Below are positions 36,471 to 64,000 of a stretch of 64,000 nt of DNA, one piece after another. Each line of letters begins with the position of its first letter. The stretch's first letter is position 1. The position numbers and the translations under genes are program-made. The notes under the pieces were generated by a model that was not told where the DNA came from, made no database searches, and worked only from the letters and a program-made list of their open reading frames with translations. The stretch is from Sphagnum compactum (taxonomy: Eukaryota > Bryophyta > Sphagnopsida > Sphagnales), in the NCBI GenBank assembly GCA_965153455.1, contig OZ234496.1, positions 7,015,207 through 7,079,206 on the forward strand. The letters run 5' to 3'.

Positions 36471-39400
36471 CATCTTTCCAAGGTGAAGAAACTCAACTCA
36501 ATTTGCCAATGTTTTCAAAAACACAAATCAAAGGAATGATGTGTGTTCCTAGAAAAAAATGACATGAGGTATTTTTCTTTTATGATTATATTTTCTCTCT
36601 TGCAATGACCTCTAAAACATGAACAACCTTTTTGGACCCAATTTCCTCCACGATGCTCATAATCTCATGTGCTATATATTCATCTATTTTCATTCTCTAG
36701 GCCTATTCACATCAATAGTTTTTTTACTTTAAACCGTCCTCTTGGGGACACACAAAATATATTAAGTAAAGGCTAGTTAGTGATATTAGATCATCCATCA
36801 AAAGTCAATGTGCATCCAATCATGTTCCTATACTAAAAAAATATGTCTTAACTTTTTGTTATTGCCCCAAGCTAATGGATGTGCATGTGTAGATTTTGGG
36901 TGCACCCATTCAATTGATGGGTTGTTTTGAAATCTACCCATCTACTTGTTGAGTTTCTTCTCAAAATATGAATGTTGGGTAAGTGATTTAATCGTGTCTC
37001 TATATCATTCTATTTTTTTGGGTTGTCACTTGCCTTTTAGTATCACAAGGTTTCATATCACAATGAAATGTGAAAAACAATTCATATGATTTATTTTTTA
37101 AATGAAATTTATTTGATACACATACAAATAATTAGCTTCAATTCCTTTAAATCTTATTAAAATGAGATTTTTAAAAAAATGATTTGAAAGATTATGCAAG
37201 AATTGATTAAAATAAAACACATCAATTTTTAAACACATTAAAATTTTAATATAAATTTTAATAATTGATTTGATGTTATTTTTAAAACTTCAATAAGGAT
37301 TTGATGAAATTTTAATAACAAAAATCATAATGAAATCAAGTTTTAATTTTATTTTTTTTGGTATTGTTGTTGTTTTTTATGTTATAAAATTTATTATGGC
37401 CCTAAGATGGTAGACATGCATGTATGATTTTAGGTTTTACCAAGCATGTATGAGGCAAGCACAACTAGTTCACTTCTTGTTTGTGTCCTACAAGGACAAA
37501 ATGCATAAGTGTTCTCAACCAAATGCTTCATAACCTACCCTATAATTCAAAATAATTAATATCATATTATGAAAATATGAAGTCCTTGCAATGAGTGTTG
37601 AAAGGAACCTACGTGAGTAAAAGAAATGAGTAACAATCTTTGTTTTCTCATTTTGGCTTATTGTCAAGTTCCAACCAATGTAGGTTGTGAAAAACTCGTT
37701 TTTTGTTTGGGAAATGTTTTGAAAAAAAATCACCAAAAAAAATTTTTATCTGAAAAAATTTTTACATAATATTACTATGTAAATATATTACAATGTCTCC
37801 TATTAGCTTGTTTGTAACCAATTGCCCTCACACACATGCTAAAAAAATTTCATCCACACTATGACATGTCTTGATGTTTCATCCTTTCAAATAATGTTCC
37901 TTGACAAATAGACCTACTTTTAATCTCTTTCCTACAATGTTTGCCCTTTCAACTCCCAACATTGTCCATGTTTGATTATTGGACTATTGAATTCAACCCA
38001 TGATTTTTTCATTCAAATGAAATACTTGGAAGATATCTTGATGGTCTCTCTTTGAAGGAAGATGCAAAATTACTGTTTAAACTAATAAATGTGTTTAGAG
38101 AAAGACATGATTTCCCAATGAAGTCTTTCATAGTCAACACTTGCTTTGCAAACATCTATTTCATAACTTGACTTTATATTCCTTCATTTGTAATTTGATT
38201 TTGAAAAATCTTGTGTTTTTTTCTTAAGACTTTGTCATGGGTTGGATTTTTTTCTCTCTCACAAGATGATTTTTTTCTAAAAAGTTATCTCACCAAGATT
38301 CTCATGGAACTATTATTTGGTGAGGTATTTAGATGGGAATCCAGACTTTCACAAAACAACTCTCTTAGGAGATTTGAACTTTCATGAGATTCTCATGAAA
38401 TTATCGACCCATGATGCTCACTCTATTGAGGAATTATCATAGAACTATATGCGGGATTCCCAATTTGCCACCCATTGGGACTTTCATACAATTCTCACAC
38501 AAGTATTTACATGCGGGATTTTCACATAAGGCTTTCACGGGCTTTCATAAGATTCTTCTCTCACAAGCTTTCACATGATTCTCATGAAGGATGATGATTT
38601 CGTGGGATTCTTCTCTTACAAGCTCTCAAGAACACGGGAATTTCCTAGGACTATGTACATTAAAAAACCTTACATATACCATATCATGTTTTCAATGGAA
38701 CAAAATATATTTAGTCCAACCCTCACATTTTTCTCCAAGTTTTAGACCTTTACCCATGTAAACATCAAAAACCAATGTTTTCTTGAAGGTTCCAAAACAT
38801 TTAAGGTGACATTGCTTCAGCATGCAATATAAAGTGTTAGAACCAAGACTAGAGGTTTTCTTTAAAAGGAAGAATTGCACAACATTGGTTTGGACATTCT
38901 ATCACCTTCGATGTGTTCTCCTTTGAATTCTTCTTTGCTAAGCTCCTCAAATTGCTTGCCTTTGTCCTTTACCATATTGTTAACAATGGTGAGTTGATCA
39001 ACTCCCCAAGTCCCATTGTCTTGCAAAACCTCTAAAATCCAAAACACATTTTTGTTTCAATGTTTCAATCCATGCATAGTCACATGGAGTATGGTCCCTA
39101 GTTGAGGTTGCAGATGTGGAAGGGTTTCCTTTGGGCAATTCTTTACTTCTTTCCTTGACAACATTCTAGTGTCAAAGCAAACTAAGGCCTCCAATATCAA
39201 GTATATTATCTTGTTTTACTACTCTAGAATGATAGTTAGCACAAGAATGCAAATGGGTGTGAAATTGTTTATTGGGAGCATGACTTGGTGTCTAGGTGAA
39301 CCACTATATTGCATCAACACCATGAACTCAAATCGATCAATGGCAACATATTTCTTTTGGTTTGCTTCCCAAAAAAGATCTTCAAGCTCATCCATCAACA

Positions 39401-40794
39401 TCTTCAAATTGAGGTTCTTACATGTATTGTAAACTTCAAAAAGCTCAATAATGCCATTGGGAATTCATATATCAGAATGTTTGAACATTGTGGCAACAAT
39501 TTGATCACATTCAATTGCATGGGAGCAGTAGGGACATTGCAACCATGAACTTGTGTGATTGAAGAGTTCCATTTTTGTCTAGATCAACAACATTCAGAGG
39601 TGCTGAATCTAATTGCTCATGAGAAGGCATCCTTCATTTTGGAGAAATTGCACCAGCTATTGAAAAAGTATCAGGTTGCTATCACAAGAGCAGGTGAATC
39701 TTCTTTAGACAATTCATCTCTGGAAGCCAAAGTAGGCGGGTTGCTAATGGTCAAGAATACTCATGAGAATTCATCTTTGATGTTGGTACAGCAATGGGAG
39801 ATATAGCATTTGCTTGAGGCCAATAGAAATCAGGCAAGCAATGGGGGGAAGATATCCATACCCATGGGTGCAAGCCACAAACATGGGACTTCCAATTGCT
39901 GTTTAGCAAACACTCTTGTTGTTGCACTCACTAGGATGACTTTGAATCCCAAAAATGACCTGAAAAAAACCATTCAACTACATGTTTGTAATTGAAAATA
40001 TGAAAATTGATGGCATGCAGCTCTAATGACAATGTCCATGATATGAATCTTGTCCGTGAGAAAGTCCCATACTGTACATGCCATCAATGTTATGTTTACC
40101 ATCCTAGTATATAACCAACACCCCAGTACCCTTTACCCTCATAGTCATAAAATCATACATATCTTTTGCCACAAGTTTCCTCCTGTAAGAGCATAAGAGG
40201 ACCAGTCACAAAAGACACTGACAAGTTCCATGGTTTGTTTCTGCAGGGATCATTCATGAATATTTGCTGTGGAATTGGCCGCATCGGCACACTCAAATGG
40301 ATCAAGTGCACCAGCGAAAAACCCATGGACAAGACTGCATTCCCTTGCCCCTATCAACCATGGACCAAAATTTTAAGATCTTCGTACCAAGTAGAAAGTT
40401 GGCCTGTCTCATTTCATAGTAATTCTTCTACAAAGACAAAGATCATGACAGTAGTGTGACAACTTGATGGAAAAAGTTAAGGGAATAAAACCCAATGCTC
40501 AGAATTGTATCAAAGCAATATTAACCCTATACAACAACCACCCACTGCAGAATAATAATGAAATTTTTTAATTTTCAACTAGCTTTTCAATGACTCTGCT
40601 TGCTGTGTAAAGCAATGTCACAACAGATTCTAAGATGATGAAGACAGCTCTCAATCAATCAAAGGGACAGAATTGAGTTTTGACTGACCATTTTCCTGTG
40701 GATATAAATAGACAGGAGGTCTTGTACATGAGGGCTGAACTAAAATGAAGGGGAGGGGCAGCAAACTTGAGAATTAAATGTCAAGCTCAATCTG
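36471..40794. other. Intergenic DNA; possible decayed coding segment near 39.6 kb; BEACH gene 3' flank
   Basis: Mostly AT-rich with no gene. Short TTTCATGAGATTCTCATG-like repeats occur at about 38,370-38,600. The plus frame 39,555-39,995 has only one stop in about 440 bp and a protein-like composition (HEKASFILEKLHQLLKKYQV), but I do not recognise it. The last few hundred bases are the 3' UTR/downstream of the BEACH gene. Confidence 0.45.
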
Positions 40795-57842
<17,048 letters not shown>

Positions 57843-58600
57843 CGGACGTTGTGAGCTTCTTTAGTTCTATTCGACATGCAGTAACAAATCACCAATCCAT
57901 TCCGCCCTCTTCCGAGACAACTGGAAACCAGCTGGAAAAAGGAAAACAATGAGGAAAAAGATCGCGAATCAAGATCCCGGCACAACAGCGACAACACACG
58001 CACACATGCTCGAGGACAACTTCCAAAACCCCTTCTCATAAATCCTCAGATCCGCATTCTTCTAGATTTTTCTCAGAAAAAAGATTAAATCATCAGATGG
58101 ATTCCTTGAATCGATTTCTCCGAGAAGAACCCCCCTCCCTTCCAAAAACCCCCCCCCCAAAAAAATTTAAATCTCGCCCAACACTACCACCCTTTTACCT
58201 TCTTCACAATCCCAAAACAAAACGGCGAGTCTCGAATCCGGATCGCATACCGTAGCCAAAAAAGTAAAATCTCCCGTTCAACTTTCCCCTTTCGCTTCCT
58301 CGATCTCTTCTTTCTGGGGGGACTCGAATATGCGCCGGATTCGCTTTCCGAATCAAAAACTCCGCAGAGGCGAAACGAAACTGCAACGACAAACCCAAAA
58401 ACAAAAAAGGTCACGGGAAACAAAGAGCGCACGAAGAGAGACGAAGTTTTTCCGAAGGAAAACAGAAAGCGTTCCCCAAACCCTAATTCCAACTCTTTTA
58501 CAATCAGGTGGCAATCTTCTATTGCGAACGCTGCGATGCAACCTGATTGAATTCCACAAAAGGGTGCCAAACTGCCTATAATAATTTAAAAACGCGTGAT
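57843..58600 (-). promoter_or_regulatory. 5' leader of the BEACH gene with a likely UTR intron
   Basis: On the minus strand a very good acceptor (CATTGTTTTCCTTTTTCCAG) places a leader exon at 57,931 to the ATG. An AAG|GTAAAA donor at 58,198 would give a 267-nt 5'-UTR intron (57,932-58,198). The upstream exon would lie at about 58,199-58,570. An AAACCCTAA telo-box is at 58,478-58,486 on the plus strand. Transcript ends are inferred. Confidence 0.5.
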
Positions 58601-58910
58601 AAGTTGGAGTTGTGGATTTTTTTTATATAATTAATTAATTAATTAATTTTCTAAATGCAAAGTCACCTTTGGAAATGGGGAGTAGGGACATGTCAATCGA
58701 AATGGGAATTTTAAATTTTTTTGCAAAAGAAATTATTTTCTTTATTTTTGTTAAATGCAAAATTTAAGCCACGTTTGGTTTGAGACGTGGCTGCTGCTTT
58801 AAGAAAGCAGAACAAGGCGTTTGACTTTTGGAGCTCTTTCAGAATATGAAAAATCAAAAGCTAATTCCAAAATTCCACCTTTTGGAAGTGCTTTTCTAAA
58901 CTGATTCAAT
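58601..58910. other. AT-rich gene flank
   Basis: Probable promoter-distal flank of the BEACH gene, with a TTAATTAATTAATTAATT run near 58,630. No other feature. Confidence 0.5.
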
Positions 58911-58916
58911 TTTGTA

Positions 58917-59315
58917 GGGTAAGAATTCCTTGCCAGAACGGTTGTCTTCTCGAAATGTTTCGTACCGGAACGGGTAAGTAGGGTGAGAGTTTCTCATGTG
59001 CGGAACGGTCGTCATTATCGGGGTGTTCTGCAAAAGAACGGTATTTTATTACGGGCAAAGAATTCCGTGGGGAACTGTCGTCTTCTCGTGGTGTTAAGGA
59101 ATGGTATTCAGGGTGAGAGTTTTTAGGTGTGGAACGGTCGTCTTTCATGGTCTTTTGTGGTGTAAAGGAATGGCATTTAGGGCAAGAATTCCATGGGGAA
59201 TGGTCGTCTTCTCAGGTTGCTTTGTACAGGAATTGGTTTTAGGGTGAGAATTTTGCACAGAACGGTTGTGCTCTCCGAGTGTTGTGTCAAGGAACGATTG
59301 TGTTCTCTCTCGGTT
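58917..59315. repeat. Tandem array of alternating A/B units (about 130-bp dimer)
   Basis: Six units plus a partial seventh. A-type units start GGGYAAAGAATTCC at about 58,917, 59,053 and 59,180. B-type units start GGGTGAGAGTTT at about 58,981, 59,111 and 59,242. Both contain a GGAACGGTCGTCTTCTC block. A-to-A spacing is 136 and 127 bp and B-to-B spacing is 130 and 131 bp, so the repeating unit is a dimer. No coding frame is conserved. Confidence 0.85.
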
Positions 59316-59319
59316 TTGT

Positions 59320-61000
59320 TGTAACGATGCTTGACAAGTGGCGATGGCGTCCACCAGTAGGAAATTTTTTGAACCCTTGCCACTACGTTACAATTGGTGT
59401 GGCTTCGTGAGTGTGGTGCTGGGATGTGCACGGATGTCAACAATGATTTTTTTCCGCTTTTGGAGAAGAAATCGATGTGTTTGGCAGTGTTTTTCACAAG
59501 CTGATTGGTGCCGGATCATGTTCCTTGACTAGCTCGGGCTCTATATAACACAATTGCGGATTGAGAACTCATTTCTGCTATTGTTTCCCTTCGCTGCTAA
59601 GGAACAGGATTTGCGGGAGGTTGGAATTGCGATTGCGGGAAAAGGTTACCACCGAGGGGGTAGATGCAATTGACTCTTTATTCATGAAAGTAAAAACCCC
59701 AGTGCACGGCTCTTGCACATTGAGGTAAGTGATATCTATGACCCCTACAACCATATTTCTACGATTTGGAGCTTTGATTTGAAGTCGTCTAGATCGACAA
59801 CCTTGCATCCATTGCAATGTCTCCAAGTTTCACATCCCGCCTCCCTTTTTTTCAGCATTGAAGTGTGGACAAGGGTTGATGGTTCAAGAAAGCTAGCTAG
59901 TGCAAAGTGTGTCTTCTAAAGCAAATCTGCAGCTGTAACTCAATGTATTTTTATAAAAAATTTGATATTGAAATTTACCAAAAACCTAGCAAAAGTGGTC
60001 AAATTTACACTAGAAAAACAAAATTTTCCCAATTTCTATGGCGAAAAATGGTGAAAATTTTGCCAGGAAAAAAAAAGCATGGCTGCAACTCAAATGATCA
60101 AAATTGGGGAATTTTCAGACTTGTCAAGAATGGTGTGCTGAGGTTTTCTTGGAGTTAAGATTTTGTGGGAGTTAGGAGCTTGCACCATTTGCCCTAGCTC
60201 CCACAATGGTGAAGCAAATGGTAATAATTCCTCTTGAGAAGACAAATAGATTTGATCCCTCCTCTCACTTTTCAAGTCTCTCCTATTGTATTGATCAAAG
60301 AGGAGAAGCAAGATGGACAAAAGATCGTTCCCAACGATTTACAATGCAACTACAAGTGTGCAAGTAGGTAGGCAAGCATTTGAAATCTCCCTTATGAAAC
60401 CCTTATCTCAATCTTCAGCTGACTTTTGTGGAAGGATCTCCGTAATGTTTGCATCTTTGTGTCAATATACATTAGTGCAATCTCAATTATGCTTTGCATG
60501 AATCTTTTGCCTTTTCCTTCGAATACAATCTAATGTTCATTGTATGTTGCACCATGTGCAAAGGCTAGGAGTCAATATTTTTAGTTCTTCAGTTGGAAAA
60601 GTCATTGATACTAGGTTGGCCTTAACTAAAGCACTAGAGTCAAGAATGACTATTCCATTGACAAACACAAACACAAACACTTCGGCAAGTTGTTAAACTA
60701 TCTTGAGTAGTTAGAAACACATCCATTTTTGCTTTTTTTTTTTTGATCATCTATTCATGCACTTTTGATTCAAGAATGTCCATTTTTTCACTCGACATTT
60801 TATTCTTTAAATGTGATTTTGTGCATGGTTTCTTATTTAAACATTAGAAGCAACAATATTTCTTCTTCTTCTTTTTAATTTTCCTTTCACACATTTGTAT
60901 TAAAAATTTTAACTTAGTTCACAAATGGTGTTTTTGGCAATATCTAAATTTCCATTCTTGTTTTGAAATTCATTTATAGCAATCTAATATATTAAAGCAA
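59320..61000. other. Intergenic DNA
   Basis: No gene supported. Composition is mixed near 59.3-59.9 kb and AT-rich afterwards. The short plus frame 59,338-59,532 and others show no recognisable motif. Confidence 0.5.
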
Positions 61001-61007
61001 ACGAGGT

Positions 61008-61400
61008 GTCTGTCTGTCTGTGTGTTCGTTTCAGGGGGTCTGTCTGTTTAGGGACATGGAGACAGGAGGTATCGTCAGATGATGAGGAGACCTGGATTTG
61101 GTCTCGAAGGTATTGGAACCTGAAAATTTGCAATGGCAGCAGAGGAGGAGATTCCAGGTCTCAAGAAATGAAGGGTCTATCTGTGTTAGGGACATGGAGG
61201 CCAATTTATCGTCACATGACGAGGAGATTTCAGGTCTCAAAAATATCGAGACCTGGGGTTTGGAACTAGAAGAAAAAGCAATGGCAACGTATTACAAAAT
61301 CCAGGTCTCAAGAAACGAGGGATCTGTGTTAGGGACACGGAGACTATGAAGTAGAGGATTTCATGTCTCAAAAATATCAGGACCTTGATTTGGGATGTGA
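61008..61400. repeat. About 140-bp tandem repeat, 2.7 copies
   Basis: TTAGGGACATGGAGAC-like starts recur at about 61,046, 61,184 and 61,327. Each is followed by a GACGAGGAGA and a CAGGTCTCAA block and, in the first two, an AGCAATGGCA block. The array opens with a (TGTC)n tract, TGTCTGTCTGTCTGTGTGTTCGT, that recurs at 61,462-61,487. Confidence 0.8.
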
Positions 61401-61434
61401 AAAAAGAAGGGAAGAAAGGAAGAGGAGGAGGGCA

Positions 61435-61735
61435 TGGCAGGGAGAACGACGAGAGTCGCCATCTGTCTGTTTGTCTGTGTGTTCGTCACAGACATTCGCG
61501 GATTACGGCCAGGCAGCCGCTGCGGGGGGTCAGGCGAGGTGCCACGGCCTTTTATACATCCAGTGTGGATGCGTGATGCAGTTTGGGGCCAAACGGTGCG
61601 CTCAGCGGGCCAGACAGGGGTGCACAGGGCACGATGGGCGGGCCAAACCGGCCTGGGTAGCGGGCACCGGACCTACAGGGGCGCCTCAGGCCTCCAATAC
61701 GTGGCAAACGTGGCTGGAGTGGCATAGCCACGGGT
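61435..61735. other. GC-rich island of unknown origin
   Basis: About 300 bp markedly richer in G and C than anything around it. It contains a CCTTTTATACATCC stretch near 61,548 that looks like a TATA box. Its edge carries the second copy of the TGTCTG..GTGTTCGT tract, so with 61,008 it may be one mobile unit. All three plus frames are partly open, but no protein is recognised. Confidence 0.5.
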
Positions 61736-61739
61736 TACC

Positions 61740-64000
61740 TACTAGTCTTGAATATGGCAAGTAGTAACAAGCAACCAAAAATGATAGATTGCATGTTTCA
61801 ACAAGTGGATAAAGAACAAAAATAAATGGTTGTAACTTATGAATTAAGCTTATTTTCAAAGGAGATCGAGATGCACAACCAAGGAAAAGAGTAAATGGCT
61901 TCCACAACTTTGAAAAGTAAATTCAAGTGATTTAGGTATCAATTGCTTTGAGCTTAAACATTTATTTGTGAATCAAACAATTTGGTATTTTTCAAAAATG
62001 AAGGCCCACATCAAGATTGTGGATATTCATTATGTTAAGACATGGCATAAATGACTCCACATATGATTACATTTGTAGTCATTTATATCGCTTGTGATCA
62101 CTTGAATATGTAGTTGATATGGATTCATGGCTTTTGCCAATAATTGTTTTTATTGTCATAATCATTTATGTCATTCATCCACATGATTTCCATGATTATA
62201 ATTACGACAATCTAGCACTCATGAGATCACTTAATCCTAATGCTTGGATTTTTTACTATTATATTATATTAAAAACATTTATTAGCTTATGAAATCATTA
62301 CTACAAAACCTATCCCTATTCCACTCAACATTCCACCCAACATTGATTAAAAAAGACCCCATTCCACTCATGTGGATTCTCAATGGAAGTCATGAGTAAT
62401 CTAGAACCTATGCAAAAGTGTTCACATGATTCCACCATGCACCATTCCCATCCATTCAAGTCCACCAATTTCCACTAAAAATCCACTATGCACATATTCA
62501 AGTGATCCACTAAACAACCATAAGTTAGCGGTTTGGATGAACTCGTTTTCACTTGGCCTAACTTGGGTGGAAGTACATTAGTGGTTTAAGGACAGAATTT
62601 ATAGTACTGAATGTAAACATGTATTTATCCACACTAAAAAGGAAACCTTTTGAAATCTTTGGGCTTTCAAACTGAAGCTTAAAATTAGAAATTAAAATAT
62701 TTATTTAACTATTAAATTACATTTCATAATGATTATTAAATATATATTTATAAAAATGATTATTAAATGTATAAACATCCATATCCTTTACCGTTATTTT
62801 TACCTTTTTCACATTTTCAAAATGAAGCTTAAAATTGAAAATTCATTTAATTATTAAAGTACATTTCATAAGTCTAAACTTTTTTTTCCCTTGGGTTCTA
62901 ATAATTTAATTTAAATTAATGATACAAATCAAGCCAATTTGTAAAGGTTATTATTAGATTTTAATTTTTTTTGCATCAAGTTTTAATATACTTGCATGTT
63001 AATATACATGTTTGTATTATTAAGTTTATATGTTCAAGGGTGTTGTTATGGAAGAATCAAATCCCATGTAGCATTCACAATTTTTCAACTAAATATGCAT
63101 GTTTAATGTTTCATTTTAGAACTATCATCACTCCTCACATGCCAATAATATATTAAACCAACTGATTTATTCATGGTACATATCTTATTCTCTAATATGA
63201 AATCGAACATCATTGTTTGATGGATTTTTTTTTTGAAAACTCATAATCAAATTGTTGGCATTAGAATACATTTTTAAACACAATTCAAAAATTTCAACTT
63301 GAACAAATGAACATATGGAATTCACAAAAAAGGAAATGGACTAAAATAAACTATTTAAGTCTATTATAATAATTAAAGATGGACATTCCTTACTAAATTG
63401 TTAAATCCACACTCTTGGAAGGGTAGGGTATTGAAATCAATAATAAGATCATTCCATTGTGAAAGTGTTTTATGGGAAAGAGTTAGGGCACTAGTCCCAC
63501 CATGAAACAAGTTGAAAACACCAATCATATGTTTTTAAGGAAACAACCACCATATTATCAAAGGTCATATATATACCAAGTTCCCATCCTTAGAAATATT
63601 CTTGTCATTTCCCTTTATAAATAATGTCTTTGAAATTTTTTGCAATTTTTGTCTCTAAATATATTTTCCAAGTAGTAAGAAAAAACATCATATTACATTT
63701 TTCTCTAGATCTAGTTGGTGTACCAATTTGAAATTTGGATCATATATCATTTATGCACAAAATTTCCATTCAAACCCATATTAAAGAACATGAAAATAAT
63801 GATTTCATGTTAATTAACTATCAATCCCTCTCCCTTATAGAATATACAAGCATCTTTTCTAACAATACCCTCCATGTATAACTTGAAAACATAGGGAGTC
63901 CATTAATCAAATCATATTGCTTGTTCATGCATATCAATTTTTCTTATAGAATAATTTGTAAAATTCCATTGCAATACATGTTGAAAAACCAACCCCATCG
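61740..64000. other. AT-rich intergenic DNA
   Basis: No gene supported. A duplicated block (ATGAAGCTTAAAATTRGAAATT... then TTAAATTACATTTCATAA) occurs at about 62,678-62,740 and 62,819-62,875. Confidence 0.6.

Noticed and set aside
59145-59497. Overlapping minus-strand ORFs in the A/B array
   Set aside because: Frames arise because the repeat units lack stops; the repeats do not keep frame (unit lengths 58-72 bp).

Overview
The window is nuclear DNA of a land plant. It carries spliced genes with GT-AG introns, (CT)n/(GA)n leader tracts, telo-box motifs (AAACCCTAA) near two gene starts, a large plant-type BEACH protein gene, and long AT-rich intergenic stretches with decayed non-LTR retrotransposons. 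The reverse transcriptase relics have a flavour I associate with ferns or other non-angiosperm plants, but that is an impression and not a proven placement.

Layout. 1-22 kb: intergenic DNA with a dispersed repeat (1.43 kb), a minus-strand reverse transcriptase relic (about 3.0-4.85 kb), a decayed plastid-type UMP kinase gene copy (9.65-10.32 kb), a second relic of the same retroelement family on the plus strand (13.2-15.55 kb), a different LINE relic (16.4-18.1 kb), and a three-copy repeat whose last two copies form a large inverted repeat (18.39-20.28 kb). 22.3-30.6 kb: two real genes facing each other. One is a small three-exon plus-strand gene (23,489-25,165) for a 127-residue protein with FWR and DWWTRS motifs. 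The other is a minus-strand gene of about eight exons (25,955-29,439) for a coiled-coil protein of roughly 850-910 residues. 30.6-40.7 kb: AT-rich intergenic DNA with two further copies of the 1.43-kb repeat and local duplications. 40.8-58.6 kb: a minus-strand gene of 31 coding exons for a BEACH domain-containing protein C1/C2-like protein, which I could join exon by exon into one open frame of 3,463 codons including the stop. 58.9-64 kb: two tandem-repeat arrays, a GC-rich island, and AT-rich DNA.

The genes do not form a pathway. The BEACH protein is expected to act in membrane trafficking. The other two are plant proteins of unknown function. The most useful novel observations are two stop-free, length-3n introns in the BEACH gene (one with a GC donor), a tandem array inside intron 2 of the small gene in which every unit carries a splice-acceptor-like end, overlapping upstream ORFs at two gene starts, the inverted-repeat element at 19.2-20.3 kb, and the alternating dimeric array at 58.9-59.3 kb. 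All homology statements come from memory of protein families; no search was run.
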